Shown piece by piece: positions 9,167-16,883 of a stretch of DNA of 64,000 nt. Position 1 is the first letter of the stretch. Each line of letters starts with the position of its first letter. The notes under the pieces are model-generated. The model saw only the letters and a list, made by a program, of their open reading frames with translations, had not been told where the DNA came from and searched no databases. The translations under genes and the position numbers were made by a program. Source of the stretch: Calothrix anomala FACHB-343 (GTDB lineage: Bacteria; Cyanobacteriota; Cyanobacteriia; Cyanobacteriales; Nostocaceae); assembly GCF_014696435.1 (NCBI RefSeq), contig NZ_JACJQG010000012.1, forward strand, positions 95,432 through 159,431, given 5' to 3'.

Positions 9167-10603
9167 CTAGCCCCTAGTCCCTATTGGTAAGGTGAGGGTA
9201 AAGGCTGTTTGCCCTGGAAATGTGCTATTTACAGTCAAATCGCCATGATGGGCGCGGGCGATTTCTCTAGCGAGGCTGAGTCCGAGTCCGATTCCTTCTA
9301 CTTGGCGGGTACGTGCTGGATCGCCACGATAAAAGCGGTCGAATAGGCGATCGCGATCGCTTGCGGGAATATCTTTTGATGCATTTGTAATGGTAATATG
9401 GAGTTGATTTTGCTGTTGTTGAGCGGAAATCTCAATCCAGCCATTGTCAGCGAGATTGTATTTGATGGCGTTACTCAAAAGATTTTGCAGTACTTGCATG
9501 AGTAAATCGCGATCGCCTTGTACTTTTAATCCAGAAAGAATGTGATTTTTAACAGTTAAATGAGGGGCTAATAATTCGACATCTTCTAGCATTTCCATTA
9601 GTAACTCAGACATATCCACCCCCACTAAATACAAACTCATCTGTCCCGCATCAGCTAGGGATAACAGCAAGAGTTTGCGCATAATTCCACTGAGACGACG
9701 CACTTCATCTAATAAATTGCTGAGGCGTTGTTGGACTTCACTACCGGGGTCAACTTGTTGTAGAGTTCTTTCTAATTCCCCTTGTAAAATAGTTAGGGGC
9801 GTTTTCAATTCGTGCGCTGCATCAGCACTAAAGCGGGAAGCTTGGGTAAAACTGCGTTCTAGGCGTGACAGCATTTGATTAAACACCTGAATCAGTTCGA
9901 CAAATTCTACATCTGTTGTCCCAATGGGGATGCGCTGATCTAGTCCTTTGACTGTTACCTGTTGAATTACACCTGTTAATTGAGCGATGGGACGTAACGC
10001 ACCACCAGAAATTAACCATGCTCCCACTGCTATAAGTAGCAAAGCGATGGGAATGGAAACCAAGAAAATATTGCTAATACTTGCCATTTCTTGATTGACA
10101 GCTTGCAAACTAACTGCGATCGCAACTTGACTGTGGGGAGATTTCATCACACCGATTCGCCAGTGAGCTTTTGCTGTTTTTTCTGTGACAAATGGCGGCG
10201 GATCTGGGCGAAATGGTCGAGAATCTCGTCTTTCTCGCGGTGGTAGTATTAAAGGCGTTAATTGCAGACGTTTAACTAATAAGCCCTGCACCTGTGTATC
10301 TTCCGGGAGGGAGTTAAATTCAGTCAATGTGTTGCTATTGCTATCAACTACTAAAGCGGCGACGGGAATTGTTGTATGGTTACCCCAATCAAAGGATAAT
10401 AATTCTGGGCGAGGATGCAATCGCTCTGGTTCTGGGGGACGACTAGTCCGCATTAACTGATTTAATAATTGTGCATCCAAGCGGCTGATTTTAGCATTGT
10501 AAATCTGAAACCAGGAGACAACCGCAAACCCAAGCAAGGTGCTACCCGCCAAAGCTGCAGATAATAGCGCCATCCGTAAGCGAAACGATCGCAGTTGTTT
10601 CAC
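9167..10603 (-). CDS. Membrane sensor histidine kinase (HAMP type)
   Basis: Sensor partner of the response regulator just upstream. Two membrane helices (about residues 10-32 and 180-200) flank a roughly 145-residue periplasmic region rich in Pro and Arg. A HAMP segment follows, then HisKA with the phospho-acceptor in SADAAHELKTPL (about residue 265), N-box NLLSNAIKYN, and an ATPase domain with GIGLGLSLAREI. All kinase boxes look intact. Its start codon overlaps the regulator stop by four bases (ATGA), so the two are translationally coupled. The architecture and regulator type resemble heavy-metal or envelope-stress kinases of the CusS/NrsS type. The ligand cannot be read from the sequence. 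Confidence 0.9.
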   Translation of the reverse strand: MKQLRSFRLRMALLSAALAGSTLLGFAVVSWFQIYNAKISRLDAQLLNQLMRTSRPPEPERLHPRPELLSFDWGNHTTIPVAALVVDSNSNTLTEFNSLPEDTQVQGLLVKRLQLTPLILPPRERRDSRPFRPDPPPFVTEKTAKAHWRIGVMKSPHSQVAIAVSLQAVNQEMASISNIFLVSIPIALLLIAVGAWLISGGALRPIAQLTGVIQQVTVKGLDQRIPIGTTDVEFVELIQVFNQMLSRLERSFTQASRFSADAAHELKTPLTILQGELERTLQQVDPGSEVQQRLSNLLDEVRRLSGIMRKLLLLSLADAGQMSLYLVGVDMSELLMEMLEDVELLAPHLTVKNHILSGLKVQGDRDLLMQVLQNLLSNAIKYNLADNGWIEISAQQQQNQLHITITNASKDIPASDRDRLFDRFYRGDPARTRQVEGIGLGLSLAREIARAHHGDLTVNSTFPGQTAFTLTLPIGTRG

Positions 10604-11280
10604 GATGGTTCTGGTTTGCGAAACCGATAACCAACACCGCGAATACTTTCAATCCAACTCGGTTCGTCACTGGGGTCAATTTTTTTGCGAATGCGCTGAA
10701 TACAGACATCCACCACATTTGTATTCGGGTTAAAGTCGTAACCCCAAATATGTTCCAGGATTTGGGTACGGGTGAAAACTCGTCCAGGCGATCGCATGAG
10801 ATATTCTAAAAGATTAAATTCCCGACTGGTAAGTTCAATTGCTTTTTGATTGCAAGTAACTTCGCGAGCAATGCGATCGAGTTTAATCGGCCCTACTGTG
10901 AGTATATTTTGGCGATCGCCCACACTGCGACGTACCACCGCATGAATCCGCGCGGCTAACTCTTCGACAAAGAAAGGTTTAGCAATATAATCATCGGCTC
11001 CCAAGTTCAAACCTTGCAAGCGATCGTCTAATTCATTCCGCGCCGTCAACAAAATTACGGGAGCATTGCGTCCTTCTCGCCGCAATTGTTTGAGAATTGA
11101 TAGTCCATCTTTTCCCGGAACCATGATATCAAGAATAATCGCATCATATTCGTTATCTAATGCCCGGAGATAGCCATCATCGCCATTGTCGCAATAGTCT
11201 ACGACAAATCCTTGCTCCTTCAGTCCAGCCCGGACGAAGTTAGCAATTTTTGCTTCATCTTCGACAAACAGAACATTCAC
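10600..11280 (-). CDS. OmpR-family response regulator
   Basis: DNA-binding regulator of 226 residues. The receiver domain (1-118) has the acidic pocket VEDE, the phospho-acceptor in IILDIMVPGKDG (about Asp51) and the switch Lys in YIAKPF. The C-terminal winged helix (about 125-222) has the usual ELTSREFNLLEYLM and RVFTRTQILEHIWGYDF blocks and ends in IRGVGYRF. It is the first gene of a pair with the kinase above. A perfect ATTACA-N4-TGTAAT palindrome lies 58-73 bases upstream of the start and recurs before the repeat-protein gene at 13660, suggesting autoregulation plus at least one target nearby. The sequence is closest to CopR/CusR/NrsR-like regulators. Confidence 0.92.
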   Translation of the reverse strand: MNVLFVEDEAKIANFVRAGLKEQGFVVDYCDNGDDGYLRALDNEYDAIILDIMVPGKDGLSILKQLRREGRNAPVILLTARNELDDRLQGLNLGADDYIAKPFFVEELAARIHAVVRRSVGDRQNILTVGPIKLDRIAREVTCNQKAIELTSREFNLLEYLMRSPGRVFTRTQILEHIWGYDFNPNTNVVDVCIQRIRKKIDPSDEPSWIESIRGVGYRFRKPEPS

Positions 11281-11337
11281 AAGCTTTTATGAGTTGATCT
11301 ATAGGTTCTATTTTAAATTGATTAATCTTTAGCTGAA

Positions 11338-11353
11338 ATTACAAAAATGTAAT
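11338..11353. promoter_or_regulatory. Putative operator, ATTACA-N4-TGTAAT (copy 1)
   Basis: A perfect 6-bp inverted repeat with an AAAA spacer lies 58 bp upstream of the response-regulator start (minus strand) and 227 bp upstream of the secreted-protein gene at 11580 (plus strand). Its 18-base context AAATTACAAAAATGTAAT recurs exactly at 13561-13578. The divergent position fits regulation of both flanking genes. Binding by the adjacent regulator is inferred. Confidence 0.55.
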
Positions 11354-11579
11354 TTAAAAACTAGAGCATCTGTCATTTTTGTTCTAATATGGCTTAGTCC
11401 TTAAAATTCTTTTAAGGTTTCCCGCAAGGTTTTTTTAACCTATTGTCAGTATTGTAAAAGTTATGGCATTTTAACTTATCTTGTCAAATAAGAGCTTACT
11501 ATATGATAATTTTGCCAAAAATTCTGTCAACTCGGCTCTTAACAAAGGTATTGAACTCTCAAAAAAAAATAAACCTACC

Positions 11580-12344
11580 ATGAACAAAAGACTGTTTGAC
11601 TACAAACACCCATTTATTCTCCTATTCAGTGCTTTAATTGTTAGCTACGGATTTTTCTCCAAAGTATCTGCTCAAAACATTGCTGCTCCAGACACTACAG
11701 ATTCTGAAGCAACCACTGTCAACAACCAAGAGTTTCCACAGTGGGGATATTACACGGTAAGAAGAGATTTTCGCAAATGTGTTTCTCCTATATGTGGGGG
11801 ATATTTCATTAAGCAGGTTAACTTGAAAGCTACTCCTTGCATCGATGGTGTTTTTCGTGAGGAATGCTATGTGTCTGCAATTGATTGGAGTTCCCTAAAA
11901 GTAGCATCTTCCGAACTGGCAAAAATCCAAAGTGATGATGGTAGCCGTGTGATTCTTCGAGGTAGCATAGTTCCAGTGGAATTTCCTGGATTTGGTGAGT
12001 TTGGGAATTTGAGAGTTAAAGAAGCCTTCATCGCTGCTACAGCTGCGCCACCAAAAGGTACTTTTGTGGGACTCAAAAACAATGGCATTGTCTGCATCAC
12101 TACCCCTTGCTTCTCCACAAATCAACTGGTTTTGAATAAGCCTAACATTTCTCAAGTTTCGTCAATCGATTTAAGTCAAACGGGTGCAACAAAGAAACAA
12201 ATTGAAGCAGCAACAAGAGAAATTTTTGCTAAAGGTTTAATTACTGTAGGTAGAACTGAGGTAGTAAACAACTTAGATCCGACCAAGAGAGATATTAAGT
12301 TTGTGGGTACACAATTTTATCTGAGAGTAGAACCGAAATTTTGA
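11580..12344 (+). CDS. Secreted Cys-containing protein (DUF6748-like)
   Basis: A 254-residue exported protein. The N-terminus MNKRLFDYKHPFILLFSALI with a following SKVSAQ forms a signal peptide with an Ala-Gln cleavage end. The mature part begins with an RRDFRKCVSPICGGYFIKQ block, followed by further Cys residues (TPCIDG, REECYV, GIVCITTPCFS), suggesting disulfides in the periplasm. I recall the RKCxxPxCGG signature from DUF6748 proteins, function unknown. The frame opens at TTG 11481, but those 33 residues lack signal character, so ATG 11580 is chosen. It is divergent from the two-component pair and may share its operator region. A MITE-like repeat begins two bases after the stop codon. Confidence 0.75.
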   Translation: MNKRLFDYKHPFILLFSALIVSYGFFSKVSAQNIAAPDTTDSEATTVNNQEFPQWGYYTVRRDFRKCVSPICGGYFIKQVNLKATPCIDGVFREECYVSAIDWSSLKVASSELAKIQSDDGSRVILRGSIVPVEFPGFGEFGNLRVKEAFIAATAAPPKGTFVGLKNNGIVCITTPCFSTNQLVLNKPNISQVSSIDLSQTGATKKQIEAATREIFAKGLITVGRTEVVNNLDPTKRDIKFVGTQFYLRVEPKF

Positions 12345-12346
12345 TT

Positions 12347-12459
12347 AGGGAACTCCAAAAATTAAATTATCCCAAATTGTAGGGGCGGGGTTACCCCGCC
12401 CCTACAATTTGCGGATTTGGTAAGTAATAATTGGAATATTTTTTTATTTGGAAATCCCT
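12347..12459. mobile_element. 113-bp MITE-like repeat, copy 1
   Basis: The terminal inverted repeats are imperfect (AGGGAACTCCAAA and TTTGGAAATCCCT) and the centre is a palindrome GTAGGGGCGGGGTTACCCCGCCCCTAC-type hairpin. A second copy lies at 45540-45653 with about 90% identity. Each copy is bordered by TA. It starts immediately after the stop of the preceding gene, so it may also serve as that gene's terminator. Confidence 0.75.
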
Positions 12460-12497
12460 TAGGAGTCGTGTAAAAATAAGTTGAACAATTTAATATT

Positions 12498-12541
12498 TGT
12501 AGTGCGGGCATCTTGCCCGCGCGAGCAAGATGCTCGCACTA
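12498..12541. repeat. Palindrome with 20-bp arms
   Basis: TAGTGCGGGCATCTTGCCCG on the left pairs imperfectly with CGAGCAAGATGCTCGCACTA on the right. It lies in the 399-bp gap between the secreted protein and arfB together with the MITE-like repeat. Nothing else is visible in that gap. Confidence 0.65.
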
Positions 12542-12743
12542 CTTATTTTTACTTGATGCCTTAGTCTGATCCGGGGTGAAATGAGCAGTAATAGCGAAAG
12601 TTAGGCGCTGGGAATTGATGAGTCACTTTCAATAACTGCGATCGCCTTTTCCTCTGTCGAAACTTGCTTTTGTTTCATAGGTGCAACAAAAAGCCCCAGC
12701 TTGGTAGCTCTGTAATTAGGAGAAGTCTTTTGGCCATTGCATT

Positions 12744-13157
12744 TTAATCAATGATCTGCCTTCTACTGGATTTAATCTGTCCGCGCTTGGTTTTACTATC
12801 AAGGCGTTTTTTTTGCGAACTGCGTGTTGGCTTAGTAGATTTGCGTTTTTTCTTGAGTACAACTGCGCTTTTAATCAGTTCTTTAAGTCTTTCTAAAGCC
12901 TCCTCTCGGTTCTGCTCCTGGCTGCGGTGTTCTTGGGCTTTGATGACAATTACTCCCTCTTGGGTAATGCGTCTGTCGTTTAGCGTCAAAAGCTGCTGTT
13001 TATAGAAAGCGGGTAAAGATGAAGCTCCAATATCAAAGCGTAAGTGAATGGCGGTAGCAACCTTGTTGACGTTTTGACCACCTGCGCCTTGGGAGCGAAT
13101 CGCGCTAATTTCGAGTTCGCTATCTGAGATGAGAATTTTATGAGAAATTTGCAGCAT
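12744..13157 (-). CDS. arfB: Alternative ribosome-rescue factor ArfB (YaeJ-like)
   Basis: A peptidyl-tRNA hydrolase that rescues ribosomes stalled on non-stop mRNA. The catalytic GGQ lies in IRSQGAGGQNVNKVATAIHL (about residues 20-39), as in class I release factors. The C-terminal tail is Lys/Arg-rich (KKKRKSTKPTRSSQKKRLD, then KTKRGQIKSSRR), as needed to probe the empty mRNA channel. The 137-residue length and lack of a codon-recognition domain separate it from RF1/RF2. It stands alone on the minus strand. The start is at ATG 13157. Confidence 0.92.
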   Translation of the reverse strand: MLQISHKILISDSELEISAIRSQGAGGQNVNKVATAIHLRFDIGASSLPAFYKQQLLTLNDRRITQEGVIVIKAQEHRSQEQNREEALERLKELIKSAVVLKKKRKSTKPTRSSQKKRLDSKTKRGQIKSSRRQIID

Positions 13158-13210
13158 ACCTTATATATAGCGTTATTAGGGCGGTCTTTGTTTGTCACAG
13201 TTGTATTTTG

Positions 13211-13371
13211 GGGAGCATCCCAATTTTGACGCAATACCCTAGAAGGGTATTGCTATACCAACAAAGCCTGCCTTGGCAGGCTAAAAGTTTGATAGCCTGC
13301 CAAGGCAGGCTTCGTATTTCTAGCCCCACCCTTATAGGGTGAGGGCGTTTTTGCACATTTGGGATGCTCCC
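13211..13371. repeat. Multi-hairpin repeat element, copy A
   Basis: The element has outer inverted repeats GGGAGCATCCCAA (13211-13223) and TTGGGATGCTCCC (13359-13371). Inside are three palindromes. H1 (13231-13253) has a 10-bp stem. H2 has 20-base arms (13264-13283 and 13293-13312, 9-base loop), each arm itself a GCCTGC-N4-GCAGGC hairpin. H3 (13323-13346) is GCCC-CACCCT-TAT-AGGGTG-A-GGGC with one bulged A. A second copy lies at 63677-64000; related elements lie at 29991-30232 and 17086-17287. Minus-strand open frames across this repeat are not credible genes. With the next two entries it fills the 500-bp gap before 13660. Confidence 0.9.
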
Positions 13372-13387
13372 GTACTTTGATGATGCA

Positions 13388-13558
13388 ATGAGCGATCGCA
13401 TCTACAGTCAAGCACCCTACAACAGCAAGGGACAACGCACGCTGAAAAATGCCGATGACGGAATTTTTCAAGATGGTGGCGAACAAATGTTACTCAAGCT
13501 TACCCAAAACGGGCAAGGCTATACAGCTACCTTTGATGTGGGACTACAAATCGCCTAG
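13388..13558 (+). pseudogene. Possible gene fragment beside repeat A
   Basis: A 56-codon frame starting at ATG 13388 (MSDRIYSQAPYNSKGQRTLK...) begins 17 bases after the multi-hairpin repeat. I do not recognise it. Its composition (LLKLTQNGQGYTATFDVGLQ) looks like a real, beta-rich protein end rather than random sequence, and it contains a HIP1 site. It could be the remaining 3' end of a gene cut by the repeat insertion, or a small gene. There is no convincing ribosome binding site. Confidence 0.3.
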
Positions 13559-13562
13559 AAAA

Positions 13563-13578
13563 ATTACAAAAATGTAAT
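13563..13578. promoter_or_regulatory. Putative operator, ATTACA-N4-TGTAAT (copy 2)
   Basis: Identical to the palindrome at 11338-11353, including the AAAA spacer and two flanking bases on the left. It ends 81 bases before the start codon of the secreted repeat protein at 13660, a typical operator distance. The match makes that gene a candidate target of the OmpR-type regulator encoded at 10600-11280. Confidence 0.55.
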
Positions 13579-13659
13579 CCACAAGCAAGGCGAACTGTAA
13601 TTTTGAGTCGATTAAATCATAAATATCAACACACAACACAAGTCACACGGGGAAAGATT

Positions 13660-14292
13660 ATGAAGGTTAATAAAACAGTTGTCGTAGCAGCTATTTCTAT
13701 TCTTGCAGGTACATTTAGTTTAATTTCTCTCAATTCAGTCAATGCTGCCAAGCCATCCCACCGCATTGCCCAAGGTTCACAACAACCTAATCAACAACAA
13801 CAGGATGGACAACGGCGTCCACCTCACCCTGATTTTAAAGCAGCAGCCGCCAAACTGGGTGTAACTGAACAGCAATTAAAAGATGCCTTAGGCGTTCCCG
13901 CTAATCCTCCGGCTCAAGGTGACAGAAATCAAAGACCACCCCGTCCCGATTTTAAAGCAGCAGCTGCCAAGTTAGGCGTGACTGAACAAAAATTAAAGGA
14001 TGCCTTAGGCGTTCCCGCTAATCCTCCCGGTGAAGGTGACAAAAATCAAAGACCACCCCGTCCCGATTTTAAAGCAGCCGCAGCCAAGTTAGGCGTAACT
14101 GAACAAAAATTAAAGGATGCGTTAGGCGTTCCCGCTAATCCTCCCAGTGAAGGCCAGCGCCCACCCCGCCCTGATTTTAAAGCCGCAGCCGCCAAATTAG
14201 GTGTGACTGAACAGCAATTAAAAGATGCCTTAGGCGTTCCTCCCCATCCTCCCGGCGAAGGCGATCGCCCAGAGTCTTCCCAAAATAGATAG
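13660..14292 (+). CDS. Secreted protein with four 28-35-residue repeats
   Basis: A 210-residue exported protein of unknown function. The signal peptide is MKVNKTVVVAAISILAGTFS with an NAAKPSHRIA end. Four near-identical repeats follow, each containing PDFKAAAAKLGVTEQQLKDA and LGVP, separated by Pro-rich, charged linkers (ANPPAQGDRNQRPPR). Each unit looks like a helix-turn-helix of two short amphipathic helices with no Cys and few aromatic residues. The DNA repeats are also nearly identical, which points to recent unit duplication. ATG 13660 has a GGGGAAAG box; the upstream TTG extension lacks signal character. The upstream operator matches the one before the two-component genes, so it may be an envelope or metal-stress effector, which is inference. 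Confidence 0.85.
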   Translation: MKVNKTVVVAAISILAGTFSLISLNSVNAAKPSHRIAQGSQQPNQQQQDGQRRPPHPDFKAAAAKLGVTEQQLKDALGVPANPPAQGDRNQRPPRPDFKAAAAKLGVTEQKLKDALGVPANPPGEGDKNQRPPRPDFKAAAAKLGVTEQKLKDALGVPANPPSEGQRPPRPDFKAAAAKLGVTEQQLKDALGVPPHPPGEGDRPESSQNR

Positions 14293-14456
14293 TTTACAAA
14301 CAAAGGCAGAGGGACGAGGGCAGAAGGTGAAGAGTAACCTCAAACACATCTAATTTGCGGATTAAATTTTATCAATCTCTTGTGGGGTGGGCATCTTGCC
14401 CGCCCAAATTATACAACTACCCCATTTATATTTGGTATATTGGAGCTGTTATGAAT

Positions 14457-14592
14457 CAATACGGTTCAGTTAGCCTCAAAAAACTGATTTGGTGTAGGTT
14501 GGGTTGAGGAACGAAACCCAACATTTTCGGCGCTTTGTTGGGTTTCACTTCGTTCAACCCAACCTACATTTATCCTTAACTGAACCGTATTG
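14457..14592. mobile_element. 136-bp MITE with perfect 16-bp ends
   Basis: The terminal inverted repeats are CAATACGGTTCAGTTA (14457-14472) and TAACTGAACCGTATTG (14577-14592). The interior is a long imperfect palindrome built on GTAGGTTGGGTTGAGGAACG and its complement. A related half-arm occurs at about 50720-50752. It is flanked by a 10-bp direct repeat TGTTATGAAT (14447-14456 and 14593-14602), the expected target-site duplication. The duplicated target contains the start codon of the next gene. TIR form and duplication length suggest mobilisation by an IS4-like transposase, which is inference. Confidence 0.85.
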
Positions 14593-14596
14593 TGTT

Positions 14597-14881
14597 ATGA
14601 ATCGCTTTTTTCGCAAATATCATCGTTGGTTGGCAATTGTCTGTGCCCTACCGTTAATGCTAACAGTCATCACTGGTATGACTTTTCCCATCGCTAAAGC
14701 TCTACATCAACGAGAATTAGCAGGTTTCCTCATCCACCTGCACACCCTAGAAACTTTTGGACTCGATGGGATTTTCCCCATAATTAACGGATTTGGTTTA
14801 CTAGGCTTATTAGTGAGCGGAATTTATATGACAAGTTTATTTCGCGATCGCCGTTTACCTGGTAATAGACTTGATGTTTAA
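14597..14881 (+). CDS. Small PepSY-TM-like membrane protein
   Basis: A 94-residue protein. The N-terminal FFRKYHRWLAIVCALPLMLT and VITGMTFPIAKAL form a membrane helix with the HRWL...TG pattern of PepSY-associated membrane domains. A second helix is FPIINGFGLLGLLVSGIYMT. The periplasmic PepSY domain and remaining helices of the larger family are absent, so it is a minimal or truncated relative. ATG 14597 is set by similarity; the longer frame (14504) begins inside the MITE. The MITE insertion has moved the likely original ribosome binding site (GGAG, 14442-14445) away from this ATG, so expression may be reduced. Function is unknown. Confidence 0.7.
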   Translation: MNRFFRKYHRWLAIVCALPLMLTVITGMTFPIAKALHQRELAGFLIHLHTLETFGLDGIFPIINGFGLLGLLVSGIYMTSLFRDRRLPGNRLDV

Positions 14882-14888
14882 TATTCGC

Positions 14889-15112
14889 GACACATCAATA
14901 TATTCTAGAGGGCAAAGCAGTGCCTAGCCCCTACTATATTAAAAAATGTAAATAGGATTGCAACCCTTATCAATGACAAATGACAAATAACTATTAAATT
15001 TGCCTGATATATTTCATCTTCATGCTCCAGGCTTTGACAATCATCGTCAAGCCTTTTCTTATTCATCGCAACGCTCCAATGCCCCATGCCCAATGCCCAA
15101 TGCCCCATGCCC
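14889..15112. repeat. Two dispersed repeats
   Basis: The first (14889-14934) is GACACATCAATATATTCTAG with an AGGGCA...GTGCC...CCCCTAC tail, a family also seen at 17287-17325 (inverted), 34789-34836, 44955-45012, 45668-45735 and 57718-57755. The second (15071-15112) is an ATGCCC-type short tandem repeat that ends two bases from the kinase stop codon. Confidence 0.7.
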
Positions 15113-15113
15113 A

Positions 15114-16883
15114 TTATCCTATAGGTAACGTAAACCAAAATGTCGCACCGGCGGATAATGCGCTAGTAACACCAATTTCCCCACCATGCGCTTGGATAAT
15201 TTGCTTGCACAGATATAACCCTAATCCTAAGCTGACAGAATTGCGGGTGTTTGTACCTCGATAATAAAGGTCAAATAAGCGTTCGCTTTGCTGTTGACTG
15301 ATTCCCACACCGTTATCGCTGACAGTGCAATAAATTTTGTCTCCGGCAACGGTAGCGTTAATGGTTAACATTAAACCAGGGGGATTGTGTTTAATTGCAT
15401 TGGCAATTAGGTTAGAAAAAACTCGCCATAGTTGCGTCGGATCGGCGTTAATGTATGGTAAATCTGCACTAACTAAATTGGTGAGGGTGGCTTGATTTTC
15501 CCCTAGCATCGGTTCTAAATCTGCGATCGCGGCTTCGACCACTGTATGTAATTGTACTGATTGTAATTGTAAGATTACGCCTTGAACTGCACTGATATGA
15601 GCTTCGAGCAAGGAATTAATTAAATTGAGTTGGCGATCGCTACTTTTCACCATTCGTTCTAAAATTGACCGAGAAATAGTGATTTTACTCTCTGGGTTAG
15701 CTAGCAAGTTTTTCAACACCATTAAAGTTCCTAATACGGGGTTGCGTAAGTCGTGGGAAACCGCATGAAAAAATACCCGCACTGCTTCCTCTGCTTGCTT
15801 GCGCTTGGTGATATCTTCTGTCATTCCCTCGTAGTAAAGCAGTTTTCCTTGTTCGTCACGTACTGCGTAGGCTTTTTCCGAAATCCACACAATGCTTCCG
15901 TCTTGGCGATAAATTTGCGATTCAAATTCCGAGAGACTACCATATTTTTCGATTAAGCGAACAAACTCGGCTCTCCGCTTAGGGTCAACATATAATTGAT
16001 GTTCGATATCTGTTAATTTGGCTGTGACTTCTTGGGGCGATGCATAGCCGTAAATCTTCGCTAAAGCGGGATTAGCTGTAATATACTTACCATCAGCACT
16101 ACTTTGGAAAATCCCTTCGATGGCGTTTTCTACGATACTGCGATATTTAGCTTCTGCAACTTGCAGTTTTTGATAAGCTAATTCTAGTTCTTGATGGGCA
16201 TAAAAATCTGAGCGTTGTAGGCGATCGTAAAGATAAACGCCGATGTCACAGATAGCACATAGCCAAAAAACATATAAGATAAAAGTTACATCATAAAGTT
16301 CTGGATGTTCGGGTAGGAATGTTTTCAGTCCTAAGACTTGATTCACACCAAAATAGTAAATTAGCAAACCCACCTGTGAAGTTAAATGTAAATGCCAACA
16401 CACAGGTATAAATGTAGCTTGACTGACAAATAGCAATGACCAAGATAAAGGATCGCGTAGGGCATAGCCTTGAATTGTAGCGAAAAACTGCGTTCCTAGA
16501 CTAATTGACCAAGAAGACCCCAATAATAGCATTCCCGGATAACGTTGACCAAACCGGGTTTTATGCACAATAAAACAAACCAGTAGAATCAAGAACATGG
16601 CAAAATTAATACATAATGCTTGGGTTCTCAATGGTTGGGGTAGTTTGTCTAACTCTTTTAAGGGAAAATAAACATCATAAATACTACGCAAAGTAAAAGT
16701 AAATAAGCAGACTAATCCTACTAATAACCATAACTGCAATCTTTGCCATAAAAAGCTTCTTCTAGCATTCAGCCATTGTTCATCGCGAACAGCATTTATC
16801 GCCACATCCGCCGTTATTTTTGATGTTGAGGCTGGAAAGGCTTTTTTCCCCCACCTTTGCAGTGTTTTCCAGAAGGTAGCCAT
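15114..16883 (-). CDS. Membrane-bound PAS histidine kinase
   Basis: A 589-residue sensor kinase. Residues about 45-225 contain roughly six membrane helices with short loops, so the input domain is membrane-embedded rather than periplasmic. Next come a short coiled coil, one PAS domain (about 245-365, ending in the PAC-like EGMTEDITKRKQ), HisKA with AVSHDLRNPVLG, N-box NLIANAIKHNPPG, and an ATPase domain with DNGVGIS and SLGLGLYLCKQI. All catalytic boxes look intact. The C-terminal half closely matches that of the kinase at 17330 (shared SHDLRN/AHDLRT, NNPPGL and QIIQAHGGEIG blocks), so the two are paralogues. No response regulator adjoins it. Confidence 0.9.
   Translation of the reverse strand: MATFWKTLQRWGKKAFPASTSKITADVAINAVRDEQWLNARRSFLWQRLQLWLLVGLVCLFTFTLRSIYDVYFPLKELDKLPQPLRTQALCINFAMFLILLVCFIVHKTRFGQRYPGMLLLGSSWSISLGTQFFATIQGYALRDPLSWSLLFVSQATFIPVCWHLHLTSQVGLLIYYFGVNQVLGLKTFLPEHPELYDVTFILYVFWLCAICDIGVYLYDRLQRSDFYAHQELELAYQKLQVAEAKYRSIVENAIEGIFQSSADGKYITANPALAKIYGYASPQEVTAKLTDIEHQLYVDPKRRAEFVRLIEKYGSLSEFESQIYRQDGSIVWISEKAYAVRDEQGKLLYYEGMTEDITKRKQAEEAVRVFFHAVSHDLRNPVLGTLMVLKNLLANPESKITISRSILERMVKSSDRQLNLINSLLEAHISAVQGVILQLQSVQLHTVVEAAIADLEPMLGENQATLTNLVSADLPYINADPTQLWRVFSNLIANAIKHNPPGLMLTINATVAGDKIYCTVSDNGVGISQQQSERLFDLYYRGTNTRNSVSLGLGLYLCKQIIQAHGGEIGVTSALSAGATFWFTLPIG

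Noticed and set aside
9167-11280. Assignment of the two-component pair as RppA/RppB
   Set aside because: The regulator's N-terminus and receiver sequence fit the CopR/CusR/NrsR type better, so no symbol was given.
13195-13486. Minus-strand open frames of 68-77 codons near 13.3 kb
   Set aside because: They run through the multi-hairpin repeat A. The palindromic content explains their length, and the copy at 63.9 kb does not keep a coding pattern.
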